A DNA stretch of 64,000 nt from Anderseniella sp963700885. Its GTDB lineage: Bacteria > Pseudomonadota > Alphaproteobacteria > Rhizobiales > Aestuariivirgaceae. Shown in pieces: positions 35,017 to 43,970 of the stretch. A model generated the notes under the pieces. The model was not told the origin of the DNA. It saw only the letters and a program-made list of their open reading frames with translations, and searched no databases. Location of the stretch: positions 124,001-188,000 of the forward strand of contig CAVOZJ010000005.1 in the NCBI GenBank assembly GCA_963700885.1, given 5' to 3'. Made by a program: the position numbers and the translations under genes. Positions within the stretch are counted from its first letter, which is position 1; the number at the start of each line of letters is the position of its first letter.

Positions 35017-36353
35017 GCCGTATCTCGTATTTTCAGGACATGCTGTCGAGCCTGTTTGAGCGCCGGACCTCCAGTTTGGCCAGGCCCGATGCCCGTGGCA
35101 TGCTGGCCTTGTGCAATTCACTGCTCGCCGATACCGGCGAGGTGTCCGGCCTGCAAACCGGTTCGGCGCTCCTGACCAGGTATGCACAGGCCGACAAGGA
35201 CCATAAGCTGGCGTTCTTTCAGAGCCTGGCAAGCGATTTTGACATCGACACGCTGGTACTTGCTGAACGCACCGGAGATTATGAGACCAGCCGCAGCGCG
35301 ACAAACCTTACCCGCTTGCTGGAAGTCGCAGAGCCGCGCCGCCAGGAGCTTCTGCGCAGGCTCAATGGCGTTCCCGGCGGTACTGAGTCACTGGTCCGCA
35401 TGCGTGAAGACCTGCTCGAAATTCTGGATAGGGACGCAAGCCTGGAGCGCGTTGATGTTGATTTCGAGCACCTGTTTTCATCCTGGTTCAACAGGGGATT
35501 TCTGGTTCTGCGCCCGATTGACTGGACAACGCCTGCGCATATCCTCGAGAAAATAATCAAGTATGAAGCAGTTCATGCCATTGACAGCTGGGAGGATCTT
35601 CGCCGCCGCCTGCAGCCACCAGACAGGCGATGTTTTGCCTATTTTCATCCAGCAATGCCCAATGAACCACTGATCTTTGTCGAAGTCGCGCTAACCGCAA
35701 CCATCGCAGGGTCAATTCAGGAGGTGCTCGCAGAAAACCGTGACCCTGTGCTGCCGGAAGACGCCGCAGTTGCCACCTTTTACTCTATCTCAAACTGCCA
35801 GAAGGGCTTGCGTGGCGTTTCATTTGGCAACTTCCTGATCAAGCAGGTTGCGACTGACCTGGCCTCAGGCCTGCCCAACATAAAGACCTTCATGACACTT
35901 TCGCCGATACCGGGGTTCATGACATGGCTCAAGACCCTGGCCGAAGCGGACCCCGAAAGCGAACAGGCAGCGCTATATACAGTGGCCAGTCAACTGACAC
36001 CGGAAAACGCCGGCGAGGCAACGCCCGATGTGGTTGCCGGATTGAAATCATTGGCTGCACGATATTTTTTGCAGGAACAGAGAGCCAGGGGTGGGCCAAT
36101 TGACGCAGTTGCACGATTTCATCTCGGTAACGGCGCCAGTCTCAGAACAATTCACTGGTTGGGTGATCGCTCGGAAAATGGGCTTCAGCGCTCTGCCGGC
36201 ATGATGGTCAACTATCTTTATGATCTGAAATCCGTGGACGCCAACCACGAGGCCTACTCACGCGACAGGAAAGTTATCGCATCGCGCGAAGTCACTTCCC
36301 TTCTGGATGCCAGGTTTGAGCCCCAAAATTCTAGGAATCAGGTGCATGGCTAA
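35013..36353 (+). CDS. matA: Malonyl-CoA decarboxylase
   Basis: A 446-residue cytoplasmic enzyme of the MCD/MatA family converting malonyl-CoA to acetyl-CoA and CO2. The N-terminal helical domain is followed by the GNAT-like catalytic domain, with recognisable segments VEVALTATIAGSIQEVLAE, ATFYSISNCQKGLRGVSFGNFLIKQV, TLSPIPGFMTWL and RFHLGNGASLRTIHWLGD. It overlaps matM by 4 bp and matB by 8 bp. With MatB it forms the standard route from malonate to acetyl-CoA. Confidence 0.93.
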   Translation: MSRISYFQDMLSSLFERRTSSLARPDARGMLALCNSLLADTGEVSGLQTGSALLTRYAQADKDHKLAFFQSLASDFDIDTLVLAERTGDYETSRSATNLTRLLEVAEPRRQELLRRLNGVPGGTESLVRMREDLLEILDRDASLERVDVDFEHLFSSWFNRGFLVLRPIDWTTPAHILEKIIKYEAVHAIDSWEDLRRRLQPPDRRCFAYFHPAMPNEPLIFVEVALTATIAGSIQEVLAENRDPVLPEDAAVATFYSISNCQKGLRGVSFGNFLIKQVATDLASGLPNIKTFMTLSPIPGFMTWLKTLAEADPESEQAALYTVASQLTPENAGEATPDVVAGLKSLAARYFLQEQRARGGPIDAVARFHLGNGASLRTIHWLGDRSENGLQRSAGMMVNYLYDLKSVDANHEAYSRDRKVIASREVTSLLDARFEPQNSRNQVHG

Positions 36354-37872
36354 TCACCTGTTCGACGGTTTGTTGCAGAATGCCGATGGTGAGCGCACGT
36401 TTGCCCGGCTCGATGATGGCCGCAGGTACACTTACAACCATGTCGTGGAAGTATCCGGCCGATTTGCCAATATGCTGGCCGAACGCGGCCTGCAGCCCGG
36501 CGACCGGGTAGCTGCGCAAATCCCGAAATCCATCGAAGCACTGATGCTTTACCTGGGGACGGTGCGTGCCGGCGGTGTGTTCCTGCCGTTGAACAACGCC
36601 TACATGGCCAGCGAAGTGGAATATTTCCTGTACAATGCGAACCCCCGCCTGTTTGTCTGTGATCCGGCGCGCCACTCAGAATTCGAGCTGCTGACCGGCA
36701 AACTGGACGTCAAACTCGAGACCATGGGAGTCTGGAAAAATCACGACGCCAGTGCCGGGTCACTGCTGGATGCCGGAATGGAGGTTTCACCGGAATTCCC
36801 GAATGTAGGCCGGGGACCTGATGACCTTGCAGCGATCTTGTATACGTCTGGCACGACAGGGCGATCAAAGGGCGCGATGCTGACCCACAACAATCTGCTG
36901 TCGAATGCCGTTGTATTGAAAGATCAATGGGCATTCACTGGTGATGACGTGCTGCTGCACGCCCTTCCCATTTTCCATACTCACGGGCTGTTTGTGGCAA
37001 CCAACACACTTATGGTCGCCGGTGGACAAATGATCTTTCTGCCCGGTTTCAAGGTCGACCAGATCCTGGAGCATCTGCCCGGCGCCACATCAATGATGGG
37101 TGTGCCGACATTTTACACCCGCCTTCTGGATGATGATCGCTTCACCCGCGAGGTCACCGCACACATGCGCCTGTTTGTGTCCGGCTCGGCGCCTTTGCTG
37201 GCAGAGACCCATGTTGAATTTGAAAATCGCACTGGCCATCGCATCCTGGAACGCTATGGCATGACGGAAACCAACATGAACACGTCAAACCCCTATGACG
37301 GTGAGCGTCGTGCCGGTACGGTAGGTTTTCCGTTGCCAGGCGTTGACCTGCGTGTCAGCGACCCCGATACCCGTGAAACGCTGGCGCGGGACCAGATTGG
37401 GGTTATTGAAGTCAAGGGCCCAAACGTCTTTGCCGGCTATTGGCAAATGCCGGAAAAGACACGTGAAGAGTTTCGCGATGACGGGTTCTTCATCACCGGC
37501 GATCTCGGCAAGGTGGACATGGACGGGTATGTGCACATTGTCGGGCGCGCCAAGGATCTGATTATTTCCGGCGGGTACAATATATACCCCAAGGAGATAG
37601 AACTGCTGCTGGACGAGCAGGACGGAGTGCTTGAGTCGGCTGTTATCGGTGTATCCCATCCTGACTTTGGTGAAGGCGTGGTTGGTGTTGTTGTGCCTGC
37701 CGACGGGCAAAATGTCAGCGAGAACGCAATTCTGACAGCTATTTCGGACAAGATTGCCCGCTTCAAGCAGCCCAAAAGGATCTATGTCGTGGATGAACTG
37801 CCACGCAACACAATGGGCAAGGTTCAAAAGAACATTCTACGTGACATCTACGGCAAAACCTTCACTGCATAG
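36346..37872 (+). CDS. matB: Malonyl-CoA synthetase
   Basis: A 508-residue adenylate-forming ligase activating malonate with ATP and CoA. The P-loop is YTSGTTGRSKGAMLTHNN; ERYGMTETNMN and GDLGKVDMDGYV follow, and the catalytic Lys is in the C-terminal LPRNTMGKVQKNILRD. ATG 36346 lies inside the end of matA (8 bp overlap). Synteny with matPQMA makes malonate the obvious substrate. A degenerate dispersed-element copy may lie just downstream. Confidence 0.92.
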   Translation: MANHLFDGLLQNADGERTFARLDDGRRYTYNHVVEVSGRFANMLAERGLQPGDRVAAQIPKSIEALMLYLGTVRAGGVFLPLNNAYMASEVEYFLYNANPRLFVCDPARHSEFELLTGKLDVKLETMGVWKNHDASAGSLLDAGMEVSPEFPNVGRGPDDLAAILYTSGTTGRSKGAMLTHNNLLSNAVVLKDQWAFTGDDVLLHALPIFHTHGLFVATNTLMVAGGQMIFLPGFKVDQILEHLPGATSMMGVPTFYTRLLDDDRFTREVTAHMRLFVSGSAPLLAETHVEFENRTGHRILERYGMTETNMNTSNPYDGERRAGTVGFPLPGVDLRVSDPDTRETLARDQIGVIEVKGPNVFAGYWQMPEKTREEFRDDGFFITGDLGKVDMDGYVHIVGRAKDLIISGGYNIYPKEIELLLDEQDGVLESAVIGVSHPDFGEGVVGVVVPADGQNVSENAILTAISDKIARFKQPKRIYVVDELPRNTMGKVQKNILRDIYGKTFTA

Positions 37873-37884
37873 AACCCCGCTCCT

Positions 37885-37957
37885 GGATCAGAATGACTGA
37901 TCGAGTCCGTAGTACCGCAGCAACTAAATCGGATCAAAAGAACCCATGTCGCTCAAG
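37885..37957 (+). repeat. Possible degenerate copy of the 3'-flanking dispersed element
   Basis: GGATCAGAATGA near the start and GAACCCATGTCGCTC near the end match the ends of the dispersed element described at 48193, 52547 and 61398, in the same gene-relative orientation, but the middle is eroded. Confidence 0.3.
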
Positions 37958-38032
37958 GACTTGCAGTTTGTGGCGTGTCTTGGGACACTAGCAGGTGAAA
38001 TTTTTGAGCAGGACCGCCGGGGAGGCCAATGA

Positions 38033-39631
38033 ATGAGTATCGAACTTTCCTTCCACGGGGCAGCCCAGACTGTAACCGGTTCCTGTTTCAGACTGAAAAC
38101 ACCACACTCCAGCGTACTGATTGACTGCGGCCTGTTCCAGGGATCGAAAACCCTGCGGGAGCTGAACTATCAGCCTCTTCCCTTCAGACCGGACAGCATC
38201 GATGCAGTACTGCTGACCCATGCCCATATCGACCATGCCGGTGTTTTGCCCAAGCTGGTCCGTCATGGCTTCAAGGGGAAAATCCATGCCACTGAACCAA
38301 GCATTGACCTGTCATCTGTCATGTTGCCGGATTCCGGACACATCCAGGAAAGCGAGGTTGAACGGCTGAACAGGCGTAACCGGCAACGCGGTCGCAAGGA
38401 AGTAAAACCCATCTATACCATGCAGGACGCCCTGCAGGCCGTTGAGCAGTTTTCGCCGGTCGAGTATGAAACCTGGGTGCAGCCAACCGGCGATATCAGG
38501 GCAAGGTTCTGGAATGCCGGTCATATGCTCGGTTCCACCTCCATCGAGGTCGAGGTTTCACAAGGCGAAGGTCAACAACCGTTACGTCTGTTCTTTTCCG
38601 GCGACATTGGACCTGACCACAAGTTGTTGCAACATGACCCGGACGCGCCGTCCGGTTATGACTATCTGCTGTGTGAAGCGACATTCGGCGCGACTGACCG
38701 GGTTGAAACCAACCCCGGGCAACGACGCGCGCTACTTGCCAAACATGTAAACGACGCTGCGCAGAAAAGCGGCGTTCTGCTGATCCCTTCTTTTGCCGTC
38801 GAGCGCACCCAGGAAGTGCTGACCGACCTGATGATGATCATGTCAAACGGTGAAGCGCCACCTGCACCGGTGTTCATCGACAGCCCACTGGCCAGTCGCG
38901 CCACGGCGATCTTTGAAAAACACGCCAGCCTGCTTGCCAATGCAGAGGCTCTCAGGTCGGCGTTGAAATCCCCAAACCTGAGAATCTCTGAAACTGTGGA
39001 TGATTCAAAGGCGATAGGAAAGTTGAGCGGTTTTCATGTAGTGCTGTCTGCCAGCGGTATGTGTGATGCTGGCCGTATCAGGCATCATCTGAAAAATCAC
39101 CTCTATCGCAGGAACGCGACCGTACTGATGGTCGGGTACCAGGCCAACGGAACACTCGGCCGGATATTGCTGAATGGCGCGAAAAAGGTGCGCATTCACG
39201 GTGAAGAGATCGAAGTCAAGGCAGCCATTGAACATATAAACGGTTATTCCGGCCACGCTGACGCACCGGAACTGGAGCGCTGGATTTCCGAGCGCTTGCC
39301 CGTCAAACGCAACATGTTTCTGATACATGGTGAAGAAGAGGGTATGGCTGGCCTGGCGTCGCGTATCGCCAAAAAACTGATGCCTGCCACGCGCATCCTG
39401 CAACCCGAAATTGACGATACATTCCGGCTCGATGGCAAAACAGCTGTGCAGGTAGCAAGTGAAGTCCGCCGCACCATCGACCCGCCGGATGCCGCCCGCA
39501 AACCTGACTACAACAATGAACTCACCCAGTTGATCTTCGACATCAATAGCGCAGTGGAAAACGTCGCAGGCAACAGCAACCGTGCCAAGCTGATCAGACA
39601 CTTGCGCCGGGCACTCGAGAAGGCAAGGTAG
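38033..39631 (+). CDS. MBL-fold beta-CASP protein (CPSF73/YSH1-like)
   Basis: A 532-residue metallo-beta-lactamase-fold protein with the inserted beta-CASP domain, a group containing RNA endo/exonucleases. The zinc motif is THAHIDHAG at about residues 61-69. Further ligands and CASP motifs are CEATFG, SASGMCDAGR and NGYSGHADAPEL. The RNA-specificity C-terminal part (GYQANGTLGRILLNGAKKVRIHGE) is typical. A role in RNA processing is inferred from the family. Its last 38 bp overlap the convergent EamA gene. Confidence 0.9.
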   Translation: MSIELSFHGAAQTVTGSCFRLKTPHSSVLIDCGLFQGSKTLRELNYQPLPFRPDSIDAVLLTHAHIDHAGVLPKLVRHGFKGKIHATEPSIDLSSVMLPDSGHIQESEVERLNRRNRQRGRKEVKPIYTMQDALQAVEQFSPVEYETWVQPTGDIRARFWNAGHMLGSTSIEVEVSQGEGQQPLRLFFSGDIGPDHKLLQHDPDAPSGYDYLLCEATFGATDRVETNPGQRRALLAKHVNDAAQKSGVLLIPSFAVERTQEVLTDLMMIMSNGEAPPAPVFIDSPLASRATAIFEKHASLLANAEALRSALKSPNLRISETVDDSKAIGKLSGFHVVLSASGMCDAGRIRHHLKNHLYRRNATVLMVGYQANGTLGRILLNGAKKVRIHGEEIEVKAAIEHINGYSGHADAPELERWISERLPVKRNMFLIHGEEEGMAGLASRIAKKLMPATRILQPEIDDTFRLDGKTAVQVASEVRRTIDPPDAARKPDYNNELTQLIFDINSAVENVAGNSNRAKLIRHLRRALEKAR

Positions 39632-40526
39632 CAGCATCCGCTTTCAAAATTGAATGCTGTTTGCGTTCGCGATGGGCAATGTAGGTGCTTGCCGCCAGAA
39701 TGACTGCACCGCCTGCAATCACCCATGCATCCGGTGTTTCGGAAAACAGCAGGAACCCGAACATCGCTGTCCAGACCAGTTGCAGAAACGTCACTGGCTG
39801 AACCACGGTGATGTCGGCAATGGCATAAGAGCGTGTCAGGCAATAGTGCCCTGCCGTTGCAGCAACCGTGGCACCCGCCAGCCACAGGAGTTGCCCGGTG
39901 TCAGGTGTCTTCCACGTCATAACGGCAATTGGGGCAAGCACTGCCAGGCAGACAAAATTCAGCATGATCACGATCATTGCTGCGCTGTCGATTTGTGTCA
40001 GGCGCTTGACCAGCAGCATTGCGGCTGCAAACAGCGGTGTTGCCGCAAGTTGTGCAAGCTGACCGCTCGACAGGGTTTCAAAACCCGGCCGCAATATGAT
40101 AATAACCCCTGCAAGCCCGGCGGCAATCGCCCCCATTCTTCGCATCTGAATTTTCTCCGAAAAGAAAATCACCGCGCCAATAGTCATGAATATCGGTGCC
40201 GTATAGCTGATGGCCGTCACTTCAGCCATCGGAATGCGTGCCATTGCATAAAACCACAGCAGGACACCAATACCGTGAAACGCGCCGCGCCATATGTGCA
40301 GTTTCAGATTGTGGCCCCGCGGAAACCGTATATCAGCCTTCATTAACACAGGCGCCAGCAGTACAATGCCGAATGCATATCGGATAGCAGCAGATACCGC
40401 TGCCGGCAGATCAGGCCCAACGTTGCGAACGGAGATCATGACACCTGTAAAGCACAGGCCCGACATCACCATCCAGACCATGCCATGAACATTTGAGTTA
40501 ACTATTTTTGCGTCGGACGCTGGCAT
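39594..40526 (-). CDS. EamA/DMT family transporter
   Basis: A 310-residue inner-membrane protein with ten predicted transmembrane helices in two EamA repeats, typical of drug/metabolite exporters (GVMISVRNVG, EVTAISYTAPIFMTIGAVIFFSE, QPVTFLQLVWTAMFGFLLFSE). ATG 40526 (MPASDAKIVNSN) is preferred over the longer frame to 40598. The substrate cannot be read. Its 3' end overlaps the MBL gene by 38 bp on the opposite strand, an unusually long convergent overlap. Confidence 0.88.
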   Translation of the reverse strand: MPASDAKIVNSNVHGMVWMVMSGLCFTGVMISVRNVGPDLPAAVSAAIRYAFGIVLLAPVLMKADIRFPRGHNLKLHIWRGAFHGIGVLLWFYAMARIPMAEVTAISYTAPIFMTIGAVIFFSEKIQMRRMGAIAAGLAGVIIILRPGFETLSSGQLAQLAATPLFAAAMLLVKRLTQIDSAAMIVIMLNFVCLAVLAPIAVMTWKTPDTGQLLWLAGATVAATAGHYCLTRSYAIADITVVQPVTFLQLVWTAMFGFLLFSETPDAWVIAGGAVILAASTYIAHRERKQHSILKADAATLPSRVPGASV

Positions 40527-40660
40527 GATCGTGATCTGAAACCGTAGCGTTTCAACTGGTTGAGTGACAGTGGATCGTACAGGCCATGAACGACGCACAC
40601 CATGCCGGATACTGCATGGCGCCCATGACTGCGGAACTGTCTTTATTGAAAGGAAGTTTT

Positions 40661-41434
40661 ATGACCGAGCCGAAATCCCCGAAAGAGCAGATGGCGTCAC
40701 AGTCCTTTACGCTGCCGACCCTCGATCAGGAATTCCTGCTGGGCGACTCGACCCGCGGCATCCGGTTTATGCTGGAATATATGAAAGCCGAGGAACACCT
40801 GCGCGCATGGGGTGTTCGCTCTACCATTGTGGCATTCGGTTCTGCTCGCGTAAAAGAAGACGACGAGGACAAACGCGGACACTGGTATCGTTCTGCAAGG
40901 GAAATCGGCCGCATCGTGTCAGAACGTGGCGGTGCTCTGGATCACAATGCCAGTCCGCGCGACAATGTCATAGCGACAGGAGGTGGCCCGGGCATCATGG
41001 AAGCTGCCAACCGGGGAGCCTATGAAGCCGGAGCACCTACCATCGGCTTCAACATCACTCTACCCCATGAGCAGGAACCAAACTCCTGGTCCACACCCGA
41101 CCTCACCTTCAATTTCCATTACTTCGCCATGCGCAAGATGCATCTGGCGATGCGCGCCAATGGGCTTGTGGTTTTCCCGGGCGGTTTCGGCACCATGGAC
41201 GAATTGTTTGAGACCCTCACCCTGGTACAGACCGGCAAGATGTCGCCCATTCCGATCGTCCTGTTTGACAGGGATTTCTGGTCACGAGTGATAAACCTGG
41301 ATGTATTTGTGGAAGCCGGGACAATTTCGCCCGGCGACAAGGATTTGTTCCACTATGCCGAAACCGCAGAAGAAGCCTGGGACCATTTGGTCAAGGGTGG
41401 AATTCTGCAGGAAAGGTCGCAACAGGCTGACTGA
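40661..41434 (+). CDS. LOG family protein
   Basis: A 257-residue Rossmann protein of the LOG (lysine-decarboxylase-like) family; characterised members are cytokinin riboside 5'-monophosphate phosphoribohydrolases. The motifs ATGGGPGIMEAANRGA and PGGFGTMDELFETLTLVQ are intact. It is longer than the plant-type LOG of about 200 residues, matching the larger bacterial class. ATG 40661 follows AGGAAG by 5 bases; the frame extends to 40586. A nucleotide-salvage or housekeeping role is more likely than cytokinin signalling. Confidence 0.9.
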   Translation: MTEPKSPKEQMASQSFTLPTLDQEFLLGDSTRGIRFMLEYMKAEEHLRAWGVRSTIVAFGSARVKEDDEDKRGHWYRSAREIGRIVSERGGALDHNASPRDNVIATGGGPGIMEAANRGAYEAGAPTIGFNITLPHEQEPNSWSTPDLTFNFHYFAMRKMHLAMRANGLVVFPGGFGTMDELFETLTLVQTGKMSPIPIVLFDRDFWSRVINLDVFVEAGTISPGDKDLFHYAETAEEAWDHLVKGGILQERSQQAD

Positions 41435-41562
41435 GCAAGAAGTGCTCCAATCTAAACATCTTGTTCACCATATTCCGGCATTTTGGATGCTGATGAGGAT
41501 GGTGCCATGCCACAGCTTGCACAATGGTGGAAGCGCTGCATGAGTTTAGTCAGGCGTAAGTA

Positions 41563-42939
41563 ATGTCAGTTTCAGTACCCGGGCGTAGCCATGTCCTGAT
41601 TGTCGAGGACAAGCCATCGCTTGCAAGCGTCTATCGCGCCCACCTTGAAAAGGCGGGGTTTTCATGTGAGTTGGCAGCAGACCAGCCAACTGCAGAAGCG
41701 CTCATTGAGAACAACCCTTTCGATGCGATTATTCTGTCTCTGGACCTGACCGGCCCCGACAACAGTTCTCTCATCAGGACTTGGTCTGCAAGTACCCCGC
41801 TTGGCGCTGTCATCGTCGTTGCTGCAAACGCATCGATACATGATGCTGTTGACGCTGTGCGTGCCGGAGCCTGGGATTACCTGGTCAAACCGGTATCCCG
41901 CAACCGCCTGATCACCACATTGACCAATGCCTGCCGTCGTCCGGAGCAGCATCGATCAGAAAATTTTGCAAGGCCATCCATCCCGAAGCCGGCCGCTCAG
42001 AACACAATGATTGGTTCTTCGAAGCAGATGGCCGAGACCCGCAGACAGATCGAAGCCATTGCGTCCTCCAGTGCACCTGCCTTCATCACCGGTGAAAGCG
42101 GTACCGGCAAGGAATTGTGCGCGCAGGCCATTCACGATTTTTCCCCACGCGCCAGCCAGCCATTCATCGCGCTGAACTGCGGGGCCATTCCGCGCGATCT
42201 GATGGAATCTGAAATTTTTGGCCACCTGAAAGGTGCCTTCACCGGTGCCATTTCTGATCGCGAAGGTGCAGCCGCTGCCGCAGACGGGGGAACATTGTTT
42301 CTGGACGAAATCTGCGAAATGGAAGCATCTCTTCAGATCAAGTTATTGCGCTTTCTGCAATCCGGAACCATTCAGCCTGTGGGTTCAACCCATACCCGCA
42401 AGGTAAACATTCGCATCATCTGCGCCACCAACCGGACACCTCAAACCGAGGTGAGCGAAGGCCGTTTCCGTGAAGATTTGTATTTCCGCCTGCATGTCCT
42501 GCCCATTAATCTGAAACCACTGCGGGACCGTGGCCACGATGTTCTGGAGCTGGCATCGCGCTTCCTGAAAATCTATTCCAGTGAGGAATCCCGTTCATTC
42601 AGCCGGTTCGGCAGCGACGCGCTGGACCGGTTGCTGGCCTATCATTGGCCCGGAAATGTTCGTGAATTGCAAAATGTCATTCGCCAGACCGTTGTACTGC
42701 ATGATGGCGAAGTGCTCGAAAGCCACATGCTGCCGGATCACGTTGTGCCTGCGCAAGAAACCGTCTCCGCAGCTGCAGTGGCCCGGTCCGGTCGCCACTT
42801 GTGGCAGATCGAGCGCGACGCGATCGAAACAGCAATTGCCAGTTTTGCAGGCTCCATTCCCAAAGCAGCGGATGCTCTGGGTATCAGCGCGTCCACAATT
42901 TACCGGAAGCGGGAAACCTGGGCTGAAAAATCAGCCTGA
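41563..42939 (+). CDS. Sigma54-dependent activator with degenerate receiver
   Basis: A 458-residue NtrC-class regulator: receiver-like domain (about 8-120), AAA+ domain (about 148-385) and Fis-type HTH (about 415-455). Walker A GESGTGKE is at 176-183 and the sigma54-contacting GAFTGA loop at 223-228, both intact. In the receiver the acidic pair (E15, D16) and K109 are kept, but the phosphorylated Asp is replaced by Ser59 and the switch Thr/Ser by Ala87. It may thus respond to something other than phosphorylation. No histidine kinase gene is adjacent. The 3' end overlaps the convergent cupin gene by 9 bp. Confidence 0.88.
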   Translation: MSVSVPGRSHVLIVEDKPSLASVYRAHLEKAGFSCELAADQPTAEALIENNPFDAIILSLDLTGPDNSSLIRTWSASTPLGAVIVVAANASIHDAVDAVRAGAWDYLVKPVSRNRLITTLTNACRRPEQHRSENFARPSIPKPAAQNTMIGSSKQMAETRRQIEAIASSSAPAFITGESGTGKELCAQAIHDFSPRASQPFIALNCGAIPRDLMESEIFGHLKGAFTGAISDREGAAAAADGGTLFLDEICEMEASLQIKLLRFLQSGTIQPVGSTHTRKVNIRIICATNRTPQTEVSEGRFREDLYFRLHVLPINLKPLRDRGHDVLELASRFLKIYSSEESRSFSRFGSDALDRLLAYHWPGNVRELQNVIRQTVVLHDGEVLESHMLPDHVVPAQETVSAAAVARSGRHLWQIERDAIETAIASFAGSIPKAADALGISASTIYRKRETWAEKSA

Positions 42940-43362
42940 GCGTTGAACCGGATCTGCATTGACCATGTCGTCTGAGTCGGAAACCGTGTCACCAAAATGC
43001 ACCGCGACAATCTGTACCGCTGCGTCACCCGCAGTCTTCAGCCCATGCACTGCGCCTGCCGGGATATAAACGCTGTCGTCGGGTGCCACAATCAGCACAT
43101 CATCCCCCAGCAGCACCTCAGCTTCACCTTCAACAACAGTCCAGTGTTCAGAGCGATGCTGGTGGTAGTGTGCCGGCATTTCCCTGCCACGCTTGACGGC
43201 AATGCGTTCAATGCGGTGCCCACCGCTGCACGACAGAACTTCGACATTGCCCCATGCGTGCCGTCTGGGCGTTGAGTTTGTCGTTTCGGGGTGATGATCA
43301 ATCAGCCGGGAAACAAAGTCCCGTTTCTGCGCAATCGGAATTTCAGGCACAATACCTGTCAT
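42931..43362 (-). CDS. Cupin, type II mannose-6-phosphate isomerase-like
   Basis: A 143-residue single-domain cupin resembling the C-terminal isomerase domain of bifunctional ManC/AlgA. The metal motif is HYHQHRSEHWTVVEGEAEV, and YIPAGAVHGL supplies the late His. ATG 43362 has GGGAG about 8 bases upstream; the frame extends to 43479. Stand-alone versions may interconvert mannose- and fructose-6-phosphate or simply bind sugar. Function not settled. Confidence 0.82.
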   Translation of the reverse strand: MTGIVPEIPIAQKRDFVSRLIDHHPETTNSTPRRHAWGNVEVLSCSGGHRIERIAVKRGREMPAHYHQHRSEHWTVVEGEAEVLLGDDVLIVAPDDSVYIPAGAVHGLKTAGDAAVQIVAVHFGDTVSDSDDMVNADPVQRSG

Positions 43363-43653
43363 GACAGTAGCTCCCTGTTGTTCAGGGGCTGTCCTGCATG
43401 AGCCTTTATCGGCTTCTTTGAGGTACTTGGCCCCCGGCCTCAGGTTCCCTGAAGCAAAATCCGGTCCATCACCGGGCAATGTGCAGAATCAATCAATAAA
43501 TCGCTGTTTTCAGCGATGCCTCAGCTTGAAGGGATGGAAAATGATAGCTGCGAGGTTGTTCGCTTTTCGCAAAATGCAATGTCATCCTTGCAATCTGCAA
43601 AAATGCACCGTGGGCGAGCGTGCCCGCCTGGCATGCCTCATGTCGCGATGATG

Positions 43654-43815
43654 TCAGGATCCTTTGGAACCCTGGCCGCTTTCCATCATCTTCAACAGGT
43701 GCATGACTTCTTTCAGCTCAGGAGAAATATCCTGATGCTGTGTTGCGGGTTCAGGTGCAGTTTTTTCTGCTACTGCAGGAATCCCTTGTTCGCGTGCGCG
43801 ATTTGCGCTGTACAT
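43654..43815 (-). CDS. Possible small protein
   Basis: A 53-residue frame (MYSANRAREQGIPAVAEK, ending in a helix-prone ELKEVMHLLKMM segment). GAGG lies about 10 bases upstream of ATG 43815. If it is not real, 43363-43970 is a 608 bp gap with nothing else recognisable. Function unknown. Confidence 0.35.
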   Translation of the reverse strand: MYSANRAREQGIPAVAEKTAPEPATQHQDISPELKEVMHLLKMMESGQGSKGS

Positions 43816-43970
43816 GTGTCCCAGCCTCTTACTCAAACAATCTGGATAGTCTAAGCCCGTGCTTCCTAACGAAGACCTAAAATCCTTCTGCAGTTTTGCT
43901 TGCTGCCAGAAATCGGCGGTTGATCTAGTTGCACATCCGGGCGGAATTTGGACGCGGAGAAGTCGAAATC

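Noticed and set aside
41435..41562. Sigma54 promoter upstream of the activator gene (TGGTGCC...GCTTGC)
   Set aside because: The spacing between the GG and GC elements is 12 rather than 10 bases.
43516..43854. 112-residue Cys-rich plus-strand frame
   Set aside because: No ribosome site or family resemblance; composition looks like non-coding sequence.
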